From: NORP23 sp050302475
GTDB taxonomy: Bacteria; Pseudomonadota; Alphaproteobacteria; Rhodobacterales; Rhodobacteraceae
NCBI GenBank assembly: GCA_050302475.1
Contig: JBNLBF010000004.1
Span: forward strand, 62,001 to 126,000
Direction: 5' to 3'
Length of the DNA stretch: 64,000 bases
This document shows positions 35,709 through 43,725 of this stretch, piece by piece. The translations under genes and the position numbers were made by a program. The notes under the pieces were generated by a model. The model did not search any database. It had not been told where the DNA came from and was given only the letters and a program-made list of their open reading frames with translations. The stretch's first letter is position 1, and each line of letters starts with the position of its first letter.

Positions 35709-36720
35709 GGCAGAAATGACGTTCCTCCGACGTGTGATGAGCGGGCGTGCCATCTGGCCGCTGCTGGCGTTGGTAATAATCCTGATTGTTGACGGATTTA
35801 TCTCTCCGGGATTTTTCAACATCCGTATTGTTGAAGGCCGGTTGTTCGGCAATGTGATCGACATTTTCTATCGGGCTGTGCCGACGGCAATGGTGGCAAT
35901 TGGCATGGCTGTGGTCATCGGGACCAAGGGGATTGATCTGTCTGTGGGCTCGATTGCCGCGATTTCCGGGGCGATGATCGCCTGGCGCATTCAGGCCGGC
36001 GACCCGCATGGGCTGGTGCTGATCTATGCGCTGTCCGCCAGTCTTCTTTGCGGCGTCTGGAATGGATTTCTGGTGGCGATACTGGGCATTCAGCCGATCA
36101 TTGCGACCCTGATCCTGATGGTGTCGGGTCGCGGGGTCGGAATGTTGATCAACCTGATCTATGGCGGCACGGACCCAAGCTTCCAAAGCCCGTTCCTACA
36201 GGGGCTTTCGACGGGTTCTATCTTCTATATTCCGACACGTCTTTACGTGTTCGCCGGTGTTTTCTTTGCACTTTGGCTGCTGATCCGTCGCACAGCATTG
36301 GGCCTGTTTGTCGAGGCAACGGGCGGCAATGCGGAGGCGTCGAAAATCGCGGGGGTAAATGCGCGTTTAATCACTTTCGTGGCCTATCTGATTTGTGGCC
36401 TGATGGCCGGTTGGGCGGGTGTGATCCTCACTGCGGATACCCATACGTCCGATCCGGTTTCGGTCGCGCTTTATATCGAGCTGGACGCCATTCTGGCGGT
36501 CGTGATCGGTGGAGGGTCGCTCGCTGGTGGACGCATCTATCTTGGGATGACCGTAATTGGTGCGCTGGTGATACAAGCCCTGACCACCTCGATCCTGATT
36601 TCGGGATTGCCCCCTGAATATAACCTGATCATCAAAGCGCTGGTTGTGCTCTTTGTGCTTGTTCTGCAATCCGACAATGCCCGGCAGGGGATCATGTCGA
36701 AATTCGCCCGGAAAACGTGA
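35701..36720 (+). CDS. ytfT: YtfT-type sugar permease
   Basis: 339 residues, about 8-10 membrane helices. Typical segments VAIGMAVVIGTKGIDLSVGS, GGNAEASKIAGVNARLITF and VVIGGGSLAGGRIYLGMTVI. One of two permease genes in the ytf-type set, presumably forming a heterodimer with yjfF. Start at ATG 35701 overlapping the ytfR end; an in-frame TTG at 35689 is less likely. It ends in a TGATG overlap with the next gene. Confidence 0.92.
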   Translation: MAEAEMTFLRRVMSGRAIWPLLALVIILIVDGFISPGFFNIRIVEGRLFGNVIDIFYRAVPTAMVAIGMAVVIGTKGIDLSVGSIAAISGAMIAWRIQAGDPHGLVLIYALSASLLCGVWNGFLVAILGIQPIIATLILMVSGRGVGMLINLIYGGTDPSFQSPFLQGLSTGSIFYIPTRLYVFAGVFFALWLLIRRTALGLFVEATGGNAEASKIAGVNARLITFVAYLICGLMAGWAGVILTADTHTSDPVSVALYIELDAILAVVIGGGSLAGGRIYLGMTVIGALVIQALTTSILISGLPPEYNLIIKALVVLFVLVLQSDNARQGIMSKFARKT

Positions 36721-37694
36721 TGTCTATACTGCTAAACAAAAAATATCTGCCATTTTATGCCACTGTTCTGGTGTTCATCGCGATCTTTTTGATCGGTGGG
36801 GCGATGTATAAAAACTTCCTGTCGATGCGGGTGTTGGGCAATATTCTGGCGGATAACTCTTTCATCATCATTGCTGCCATCGGCGCGACGTTTGTGATCC
36901 TTTCTGGCGGCATTGATCTGTCGATCGGGTCCATGATCGGGTTCGTCGGGGTTTCGATGGCGATGCTCGACAGCCTTGGTTTCGACCCGCTAACGACCGC
37001 TATCCTGATGCTGATGTTCGGCTTTGCCTTTGGCGCCTTTCAGGGATGGGTGATTGATGCGCTGGATATTCAGCCATTTATCATTACCCTTGCCGGATTG
37101 TTCCTGCTGCGCGGGATGTGCTTCATGGTGACGATCAACTCAGTGCCGATCAACCATGAATGGGCTGATCTGTATTCCGATATCAAGATCAGACTACCCG
37201 GCAAAGGACTGCTGCGCTCCTCCGCAATCGTTATGCTGATCAGTCTGGTTGTCGCTATTTTCATCGCCCATTTCACCCGCTTCGGTGCCAATGTCTATGC
37301 GATCGGCGGCGACAAGGAATCGGCGCGGCTTATGGGGGTAAATGTGCGGCGGACAACCGTGCTGATCTATGCTGTTGGCGGGATTTATTCGGCGCTTGCC
37401 GGTGTGGTTTATGCGCTCTACACGAAATCGGGTTATCCGCTTGCCGGGTCCACGCTTGAACTCTCTGCCATTGCGTCGGTGGTTCTGGGTGGCACATTGT
37501 TGACCGGCGGGGTTGGTTTGGTTGCAGGGACATTGTTTGGTGGTATGATCCTTGGACTGATCTCTACCCTGATCATTTTCAACGGATCGCTGAACTCGGC
37601 CTGGATTCTGATCAGTAGCGGTGTGTTGCTATTTGTTTTCATGGTTATGCATCGTTTCCTTGTTGGATCGTTCGGATTAGGGAAAGATGGCTGA
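36720..37694 (+). CDS. yjfF: YjfF-type sugar permease
   Basis: 324 residues, about 8-10 membrane helices, with GATFVILSGGIDLSIGSMIG, GGDKESARLMGVNVRRT and VLGGTLLTGGVGLVAGTLFG. Second permease of the YtfQRT-YjfF system. The start ATG overlaps the ytfT stop by one base and the stop overlaps the GntR gene by 8 bases, so the whole set from ytfR to the dehydratase is tightly coupled. Confidence 0.92.
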   Translation: MSILLNKKYLPFYATVLVFIAIFLIGGAMYKNFLSMRVLGNILADNSFIIIAAIGATFVILSGGIDLSIGSMIGFVGVSMAMLDSLGFDPLTTAILMLMFGFAFGAFQGWVIDALDIQPFIITLAGLFLLRGMCFMVTINSVPINHEWADLYSDIKIRLPGKGLLRSSAIVMLISLVVAIFIAHFTRFGANVYAIGGDKESARLMGVNVRRTTVLIYAVGGIYSALAGVVYALYTKSGYPLAGSTLELSAIASVVLGGTLLTGGVGLVAGTLFGGMILGLISTLIIFNGSLNSAWILISSGVLLFVFMVMHRFLVGSFGLGKDG

Positions 37695-38499
37695 TGACAA
37701 AGCAAAACCAACCCGGATGAATGTGATGCGTGGAACTGAATCTACTGCCAATCTCTTCGAGGCCAGATCGGGGAGCTCGAACCCGCTGAATACGCTTGGC
37801 CGCGAAATTGTGTCCGGCGCCTATGCGGAGGGTACCGTGTTGCCGAACGAGGCAGCGATGCTCCACAGGTTTGGCATTTCCCGAACGGTGCTGCGGGAAA
37901 CCTATTCCAAGCTGACCGCCAAAGGCTTGTTGCAGGCCCGGCCCAAAGTCGGCACCTCGGTCAGACCCCGCGCCAATTGGAATATGCTCGATCATGACGT
38001 TCTGGCCTGGCATCTGCAGGCGGTTCCGGCGGATGACATTGCGACCGACCTTTATGCGCTCCGCAGAATGATTGAACCTTCGGCGGCTGAGTTGGCAGCG
38101 CGTATGCGAACAGACGAAGACCTGATCAATATCGAGGCGGCGCTGGAGTCGATGCACAATCATGCCCTCGAAGAAGCCGCCTTGGTCGAAGCTGATTTCA
38201 GTTTTCATCTGGCGATTTTGACAGCAACGCATAATCCTTTCGTCAGCGCATTTTCGTCCCTGATCCGGGCCGCCATGATTTCCGTCTTCGAGCTGTCGTG
38301 GCGCGGCGCCGAAGTCATCAAGGACCATCGTCTGAAACAGCATGCCTGGGTCGCGCAGGCCATCAGGGAAAAGGATCCGGCCAAGGCCCGCACCATGATG
38401 GAAGAACTGCTGGACGAATCCATCAAGGACGCCAAAGGAGCGGCGGCAGCAGCCGGGCAAATTCCGCAAAACCCTATAACTGACGAGGATCAGGGATGA
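37687..38499 (+). CDS. GntR-family (FadR/FCD type) regulator
   Basis: 270 residues. N-terminal winged helix (about 35-100) with LGREIVSGAYAEGTVLPNEA and FGISRTVLRETYSKLTAKGL; C-terminal FCD domain (about 115-250) with LYALRRMIEPSAAELAA and the metal-ligand pattern D...H (EADFSFHLAILTATHNPF) and a late H (LKQHAWVAQAI). Such regulators bind sugar acids; here the natural effector would be L-arabonate or 2-keto-3-deoxy-L-arabonate (inference). It sits between the importer and enzyme genes, overlapping both. Confidence 0.9.
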   Translation: MADDKAKPTRMNVMRGTESTANLFEARSGSSNPLNTLGREIVSGAYAEGTVLPNEAAMLHRFGISRTVLRETYSKLTAKGLLQARPKVGTSVRPRANWNMLDHDVLAWHLQAVPADDIATDLYALRRMIEPSAAELAARMRTDEDLINIEAALESMHNHALEEAALVEADFSFHLAILTATHNPFVSAFSSLIRAAMISVFELSWRGAEVIKDHRLKQHAWVAQAIREKDPAKARTMMEELLDESIKDAKGAAAAAGQIPQNPITDEDQG

Positions 38500-40241
38500 G
38501 CTTCAAACCCGCGTCTTGGCCACGCCGCCTGCGTTCGCAGGAATGGTATGGCGGAACATCGCGTGACACGATTTATCACCGCGGCTGGCTGAAAAATCAG
38601 GGTTATCCGGATGATCTTTTTGATGGACGACCGGTCATCGGCATCCTCAACACATGGTCGGAACTGACGCCCTGTAACGGCATCCACATGAAGGAACTAG
38701 CCGAAAAGGTAAAAGCCGGCGTCTGGGAGGCCGGGGGCTTCCCGGTCGAAGTTCCGGTCTTTTCGGCCTCGGAAAACACTTTCCGTCCTACGGCGATGAT
38801 GTTCCGTAATCTCGCCGCGCTGGCGGTGGAGGAAACCATACGTGCCCAGCCGATTGATGGCTGCGTATTGCTGGTGGGCTGTGACAAGACCACGCCCAGC
38901 CTGATGATGGGCGCGGCTTCGTGCGATCTGCCCTCCATCGTGGTGACCGGCGGACCGATGCTGAACGGCTATGTGAATGCCAAACCTGTTGGCGCGGGCA
39001 CACATTTGTGGAAATTCTCCGAAGCGGTGAAAGCGGGCACAATGACCCAACAGGAATTCCTGGATGCCGAGGCCGCCGTGACCCGATCCACCGGGACCTG
39101 CAACACCATGGGCACCGCATCGAGCATGGCCTCGATGGCGGAGGCCCTGGGCATGGCCCTGTCCGGCAACGCCGCTATCCCGGCGGTCGATAGTCGTCGC
39201 CGGGTGATGGCGCAGCTGTCGGGGCGGCGCATCGTGCAGATGGTCAAAGATGATCTGAAACCCTCGGACATCCTGACCAAGCCGGCCTTTGAAAATGCGG
39301 TGCGCACCAACGGGGCGATTGGCGGGTCCACCAATGCCGTTGTGCATCTTCTGGCGCTGGCGGGACGGGTTGGGGTGGATTTCACGCTTAACGACTGGGA
39401 CAGGTGCGGGCGCGATATCGCAACGATTGTGAACCTTCAGCCCTCGGGCAAATATCTGATGGAAGAATTCTTCTATGCCGGTGGTCTGCCGGTTGTCCTG
39501 AAACGTCTGGGCGAAGGCGGGCAACTGCACAAAGATGCGCTGACCGTGTCCGGCACCCCCATCTGGGACGAGGTTAAAGACGCGGTTAATCATAACGAGG
39601 ACGTTATCCTGCCCCTTGAAAAGGCGCTGACCCAACAAGGCGGCATCGCCGTGCTGCGCGGCAATCTTGCGCCCGACGGGGCGGTGATCAAACCCTCGGC
39701 CGCGACGCCCGATCTGTTGACCCATCGGGGACGCGCCGTCGTGTTCGAGGATATCGATGATTATAAGGCGCGGATCGTTGACGAGGATCTGGATATCGAC
39801 GAAACCTGCGTGATGGTTCTGAAAAATTGTGGCCCCAAAGGTTATCCGGGTATGGCAGAGGTCGGCAATCTGGGCCTGCCACCAAAAATTCTGCGCAAAG
39901 GCATTACCGATATGGTGCGGATTTCCGATGCGCGCATGTCGGGAACGGCCTATGGCACGGTTGTGCTGCACACCGCGCCAGAGGCCGCGGCGGGTGGTCC
40001 CCTCGCGATCGTTCGTGATGGCGATATGATTGAAATTGATGTGCCAAACCGTCGGCTGCATCTGGATATCTCGGACGCGGAAATTGCCAGCCGTCTGGAG
40101 GGCTGGAAACCCAGCCACGAAAAGGCCGAAAGCGGCTATGCCTGGTTACATCAATCTCATGTCCAGGGTGCCGATACGGGCGCTGATCTGGATTTCCTCA
40201 AAGGCTGCCGCGGGGCAGAAGTTGGAAAGGACAGTCACTGA
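38496..40241 (+). CDS. L-arabonate dehydratase (IlvD/Edd family)
   Basis: 581 residues. Closely resembles the structurally known Rhizobium leguminosarum L-arabinonate dehydratase over the whole length, as I recall that sequence: LRSQEWYGGTSRD, YHRGWLKNQGYP, LFDGRPVIGILNTWS and the closing GADTGADLDFLKGCRG, VGKDSH. Fe-S ligands C60 (TPCNG), C129 (GCDKTTPS) and C202 (GTCNTMG) and the catalytic serine in ARMSGTAYG are present. It converts L-arabonate to 2-keto-3-deoxy-L-arabonate. D-galactonate or D-fuconate could also be substrates. ATGA overlap with the GntR gene; one-base overlap with the next. Confidence 0.92.
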   Translation: MSFKPASWPRRLRSQEWYGGTSRDTIYHRGWLKNQGYPDDLFDGRPVIGILNTWSELTPCNGIHMKELAEKVKAGVWEAGGFPVEVPVFSASENTFRPTAMMFRNLAALAVEETIRAQPIDGCVLLVGCDKTTPSLMMGAASCDLPSIVVTGGPMLNGYVNAKPVGAGTHLWKFSEAVKAGTMTQQEFLDAEAAVTRSTGTCNTMGTASSMASMAEALGMALSGNAAIPAVDSRRRVMAQLSGRRIVQMVKDDLKPSDILTKPAFENAVRTNGAIGGSTNAVVHLLALAGRVGVDFTLNDWDRCGRDIATIVNLQPSGKYLMEEFFYAGGLPVVLKRLGEGGQLHKDALTVSGTPIWDEVKDAVNHNEDVILPLEKALTQQGGIAVLRGNLAPDGAVIKPSAATPDLLTHRGRAVVFEDIDDYKARIVDEDLDIDETCVMVLKNCGPKGYPGMAEVGNLGLPPKILRKGITDMVRISDARMSGTAYGTVVLHTAPEAAAGGPLAIVRDGDMIEIDVPNRRLHLDISDAEIASRLEGWKPSHEKAESGYAWLHQSHVQGADTGADLDFLKGCRGAEVGKDSH

Positions 40242-41173
40242 TGACAACACGTCAGATCGCGTTGGCGGGGATCGGAAAGATCGCTGTCGATCAACATATT
40301 CCGACCCTCGCGGACAGCCCGGACTGGCAGCTTGCGGCGGCCGTGTCCCGGCACCAGAAGGTCGACGGCGTGCCAAATTACACGGATTTTCAGGAGATGC
40401 TTCAGAAGCATCCCGAAATCGGTGTTATTTCGCTTTGCCTGCCGCCTGTCCCGCGTTTTGACTACGCCCGGGATGCTTTGCTTGCCGGGCGTCATGTGAT
40501 GCTGGAAAAACCTCCGGGCGCTACACTGGCCGAGGTTAAGGTGCTGGAACAGCTCGCAAAATCCAAGGGGCTGACCTTATATGCCAGCTGGCATTCCCGC
40601 GCGGCCCGCTTTGTGCCGGCAGCGAAAGCCTGGCTTGCGGATAAGCGGCTGGAACAGCTGACAGTGACGTGGAAAGAAGATGTGCGCAAATGGCACCCCG
40701 GTCAGGATTGGGTATTCGAACCCGGCGGGATGGGCATTTTTGATCCCGGTATTAATGCACTGTCTATTGTCACCGAAATCCTGCCGGATCCGATGCATCT
40801 GCGCGCCGCAACACTGGATTTCCCGGAAAACAAGGACACACCGATTGCTGCCCAACTGGACTTCGTCCATCCCCACGGCGCCGAAGTGCGCGCAGATCTG
40901 AACTGGGATCATCAGGGGCAGGATATCTGGCAGATCGACGCAGTCACGGATGGTGGCACGCTGACCCTGCGGGGCGGTGGCGCGGTGATGGAAATCGACG
41001 GCGCACCTGGTCCTGATGCGGCCGGGCTTACCGGCGAATATCCCGCGCTCTACGCTTACATGGCGCAACTTGTTGCAGAGGGTCGGTCAGATGTTGACCT
41101 CTCGCCTATGATCCATGTCGCTGATGCGATGACACTGGGCAAACGCAATCAGGTTGCCCCGTTCAACTGGTAA
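40241..41173 (+). CDS. L-arabinose/D-galactose 1-dehydrogenase (Gfo/Idh/MocA family)
   Basis: 310 residues. N-terminal Rossmann fold with a GIGKIAVDQHIPTL nucleotide loop and the family EKPPGATLAEV motif around the catalytic lysine; then WHSRAA, WKEDVRKWHPGQDW and GIFDPGINALSIVTEILP, which match the Azospirillum L-arabinose 1-dehydrogenase and Gal/Ara dehydrogenases. It oxidises the sugar at C1 to the lactone with NAD(P)+. First chemical step of the route; the lactonase step is not encoded here. Confidence 0.88.
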   Translation: MTTRQIALAGIGKIAVDQHIPTLADSPDWQLAAAVSRHQKVDGVPNYTDFQEMLQKHPEIGVISLCLPPVPRFDYARDALLAGRHVMLEKPPGATLAEVKVLEQLAKSKGLTLYASWHSRAARFVPAAKAWLADKRLEQLTVTWKEDVRKWHPGQDWVFEPGGMGIFDPGINALSIVTEILPDPMHLRAATLDFPENKDTPIAAQLDFVHPHGAEVRADLNWDHQGQDIWQIDAVTDGGTLTLRGGGAVMEIDGAPGPDAAGLTGEYPALYAYMAQLVAEGRSDVDLSPMIHVADAMTLGKRNQVAPFNW

Positions 41174-41193
41174 CCAACAAACAGGTGTTCACA

Positions 41194-42111
41194 ATGAAAG
41201 AAGCTCTTACCGGAATTTTGCCTGTTGCCCCGACGCCATTTCATGATGACGGGCGGGTTGACGAAGACGGCATGCGCCGCGTTCTTGACTGTATGATCGA
41301 CCAGGGGGTCGATGCGATCTGCATTCTGGCCAACTACTCCGAGCAATTTCTTTTGTCTGACGAGGAACGCGCCACCCTGATGCGGATCAGTCTGGAACAT
41401 GTCGCGGGACGTGTGCCGGTAATCGTCACCATCAGCCATTTCTACACAGGAATTGTCGTCGAACGCGCCAAATCGGCAGAGGCGATGGGGGCCGCGATGG
41501 TGATGATGATGCCGCCCTATCACGGGGTTGGGCTGGTCCCGGGTGAGGCCGGGATACTGGAACATTTTCAGGCAGTTAGCGATGCGATTTCTATCCCGAT
41601 CATGGTACAGGACGCACCGCTTTCGGGTGTCTCCCTGCCGGTACCGACACTGGTTCGCATGGCGAGCGAAATCGAAAATGTCAGCTATTTCAAAATCGAA
41701 ACCCCGTTTGCCGCAGACAAGCTGGCGGCATTGATCGAGGCCGGTGGCGACCATATCGTCGGCCCGTTTGATGGCGAGGAAGCGGTGACCCTGCTTGCCG
41801 ATCTGGACGCCGGTTGCACGGGGACGATGACCTCCGCATTGCAACCGGAAATGATCAGACCCATCGTGACGCATTTCCTTGCCGGTGATGCCGATACGGC
41901 GCTAGAACAGTGGAAGCTGTGTCTGCCCTTGATCAATCACGAAAACCGCCAATGCGGGCTGCGGGCTGCGAAAACGGTGATGATGGAGGGCGGGGTGATC
42001 GGTTCCGACCATGTACGCCATCCCCTGAAGCCGATGAGCCAACGCACCAAGGAACGTTTGCTGCAACTGTCTTCGGAATTGGACCTGATTGCGCTCCGCT
42101 GGGGGAAATAA
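41194..42111 (+). CDS. 2-keto-3-deoxy-L-arabonate dehydratase (DapA/NAL superfamily)
   Basis: 305 residues from ATG 41194 (a GTG three codons upstream is an alternative). TIM-barrel of the dihydrodipicolinate synthase superfamily with Schiff-base lysine K167 (YFKIETP). Segments ILPVAPTPFHDDGRVDEDG, NYSEQFLLSDEER and PLINHENRQCGLRAAK plus MMEGGVIGSDHVRHPL match Azospirillum L-2-keto-3-deoxyarabonate dehydratase, which gives 2-oxoglutarate semialdehyde. An aldolase activity on the same substrate is the main alternative. Its stop codon is 1 base from the start of the right-hand repeat. Confidence 0.88.
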   Translation: MKEALTGILPVAPTPFHDDGRVDEDGMRRVLDCMIDQGVDAICILANYSEQFLLSDEERATLMRISLEHVAGRVPVIVTISHFYTGIVVERAKSAEAMGAAMVMMMPPYHGVGLVPGEAGILEHFQAVSDAISIPIMVQDAPLSGVSLPVPTLVRMASEIENVSYFKIETPFAADKLAALIEAGGDHIVGPFDGEEAVTLLADLDAGCTGTMTSALQPEMIRPIVTHFLAGDADTALEQWKLCLPLINHENRQCGLRAAKTVMMEGGVIGSDHVRHPLKPMSQRTKERLLQLSSELDLIALRWGK

Positions 42112-42112
42112 G

Positions 42113-42203
42113 GCCGGACCCTGCAATCACTGTGGTTTCGGCACCCGAAACGGTGCCGGATCCATTAGCGGCATTCTCACTGCAAGACCGCTACAAATCC
42201 TGA
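42113..42203 (+). pseudogene. Remnant of the M17 peptidase 3' end
   Basis: About 30 codons in frame, ending with DRYKS and TGA like the intact peptidase at 27832. The sequence RPDPAITVVSAPETV.. aligns with the intact TPDPKPGRPKGGAAQ.. by its PDP, later Ala/Leu and the final LxDRYKS residues, with small gaps. Nothing of the peptidase lies upstream, where the keto-deoxyarabonate dehydratase gene ends. Confidence 0.7.
42139..42158 (+). terminator. Hairpin downstream of the island operon
   Basis: CGGCACC / GGTGCCG stem (7 bp) with loop CGAAAC, 28 bases after the dehydratase stop. No T-run follows, so termination is uncertain. It lies inside the right repeat, in bases that differ from the left copy. 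Confidence 0.4.
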
Positions 42204-42445
42204 ATCCCGGCCTTTAGACGGTCTTTGTCAGCGTCCGTCAGATGCCGCCAGTCGATCCCTTGCAGGCCTGCCTCCAACGCCCAGAGGAAATTCAGGCTGA
42301 CGCGGTTCTCGAAAGTGAATTTCAGGCGGCGATAGGCTTCAATCGCCCCAATCTCCTGCAGATCTTCTATCGTTTCGATTCCCACCTCCGCCAGCATCCC
42401 GGCCGAGGTCGGACCGATATTGCGAAGTCGCCGGACCGGTGTCAT
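42191..42445 (-). CDS. TfoX C-terminal domain protein
   Basis: 84 residues from ATG 42445, which overlaps the folC stop (ATGA). It consists only of the helix-hairpin-helix-like TfoX C-terminal domain: LRNIGPTSAGMLAEVGIETI, DLQEIGAIEAYRRL and LNFLWALEAGLQGIDWRHL. Full TfoX/Sxy competence regulators also have an N-terminal domain, absent here; stand-alone C-terminal proteins are common and uncharacterised. Cotranscribed with accD and folC. Its 3' end lies in the right junction repeat. Confidence 0.85.
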   Translation of the reverse strand: MTPVRRLRNIGPTSAGMLAEVGIETIEDLQEIGAIEAYRRLKFTFENRVSLNFLWALEAGLQGIDWRHLTDADKDRLKAGIQDL

Positions 42446-43725
42446 CCGTTCTCGCGCAGGACAATGCCAGCCAGATATAATGAGCCACAAATCAGAATGC
42501 GGGCCGTCGGGTCTTGGGCCACAATGGCACGAACGGCGCTTTCCACATTGGTGGCGATCTCGGCCTCGATGCCCTCAGCTTCAGCAGCGGCGACAGTTTC
42601 TTCGGCGCTAAGCGTGGCTTGCTGTTCGGGGATGGTCACGCCGTAAAGCCGTTGGGTCAGGTCAGCAAGCGGGCGCATATATCCCCGCACATCCTTCGTG
42701 TTCAGCATTCCGCAAATCAGGTAGGTCGGCTTTTCCGGCAATCGCTGCAACGCTTCGCGTACGGCAGCAGCCCCGGCGGGATTGTGACCTCCATCAAGCC
42801 AGAGCTCGGCAAGACCCGCCGGCCCGGCCGCCTGCAACAGCGGTCCCGAGCGCAGGCGCTGCATCCGCGCGGGCCAATGGGCCTCTGTCATCGCGGCGGC
42901 ACAAGCGGCCTCATCTTTGCCCAGCGCCCTGAGGGCCGCCACCGCCGCACCACCATTCTGCACCTGATGTGCGCCCAGCAGCGCAGGCATCGGCAGGTCT
43001 AGCAGTCCGTTCTGATCCTGATAGACCATACGGCCATGTTCTTCCCAAACATGCCAATCCTGCCCGTATTTCAACAGTGCCGCGCCAACTTCGGCGGCTT
43101 TTGCCTCGATCACATCCATCACCGCGTCTTCCTGCGGACCGACAACGCAGTAGACTCCGTCCTTCAGGATGCCGGCTTTCTCGGCAGCGATCTCTTCGAT
43201 TGTATCTCCAAGATAGCTTTGATGATCCAGACTGATCTGGGTGATCACGCACAGGCGCGGCGTTTCAATGACATTTGTCGCATCCAGCCGTCCACCAAGC
43301 CCAACCTCAAGAAGGGTATAATCCGCCGGGGTGCGCGACATCGCCAACAATGCTGCAGCTGTGGTGATTTCGAAATAGGTGATCGGCTCTCCGCCATTCG
43401 CGCGTTCGCATTCGTCCAGCACGTCGCTCAGCGCCTCTTCGGAGATCAGCTCTCCGGCGAGCCGGATCCGCTCATGGAACCGTGCCAGATGTGGCGAAGT
43501 ATAGGCGTGGACCTTATGGCCCGAAGCTTCCAGGCCCGCCCGGATCATCGCCTGAGTCGAGCCTTTGCCATTCGTTCCCGCCAGATGAATGACCGGAGGC
43601 AGAGCTCGTTCCGGATGGTCCAGTGTCGCCAACAGACGCCACATCCGATCCAGCGTCAGATCGATAATCTTGGGATGAAGCGACATCATCCGATCAAGGA
43701 TGACATCACTATGTGCCCGGCTCAC
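42442..43725 (-). CDS. folC: Dihydrofolate synthase / folylpolyglutamate synthase
   Basis: 427 residues, Mur ligase-like fold. P-loop HLAGTNGKGSTQAMI, then YTSPHLARFHERIRL, ITQISLDHQSYLGDTIEEIA and WLDGGHNPAGA are diagnostic. Adds glutamate to dihydropteroate and folates in the cytosol. Overlaps accD by 4 bases upstream and the tfoX-like gene by 4 bases downstream: the accD-folC order is standard in proteobacteria. Confidence 0.95.
   Translation of the reverse strand: MSRAHSDVILDRMMSLHPKIIDLTLDRMWRLLATLDHPERALPPVIHLAGTNGKGSTQAMIRAGLEASGHKVHAYTSPHLARFHERIRLAGELISEEALSDVLDECERANGGEPITYFEITTAAALLAMSRTPADYTLLEVGLGGRLDATNVIETPRLCVITQISLDHQSYLGDTIEEIAAEKAGILKDGVYCVVGPQEDAVMDVIEAKAAEVGAALLKYGQDWHVWEEHGRMVYQDQNGLLDLPMPALLGAHQVQNGGAAVAALRALGKDEAACAAAMTEAHWPARMQRLRSGPLLQAAGPAGLAELWLDGGHNPAGAAAVREALQRLPEKPTYLICGMLNTKDVRGYMRPLADLTQRLYGVTIPEQQATLSAEETVAAAEAEGIEAEIATNVESAVRAIVAQDPTARILICGSLYLAGIVLRENG

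Larger units (their letters stand above)
42113..42276 (+). repeat. Right copy of the peptidase/tfoX junction repeat
   Basis: 164 bp, same length and orientation as 27742-27905. It starts immediately after the stop of the last island gene and runs into the intact tfoX-like gene (minus strand). It keeps the tail-to-tail geometry of the junction: the peptidase-remnant TGA at 42201-42203 and the tfoX TAG at 42191-42193 span 13 bases, exactly as on the left. Confidence 0.85.

Noticed and set aside
38697..40118. 473-codon open frame on the minus strand
   Set aside because: Shadow of the L-arabonate dehydratase gene, composition unlike a protein.
27906..42112. Island carried by a transposon or integrative element with integrase
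   Set aside because: No transposase, integrase, terminal inverted repeats or tRNA att site is seen; the flanking repeats are gene ends, so a different route is more likely.
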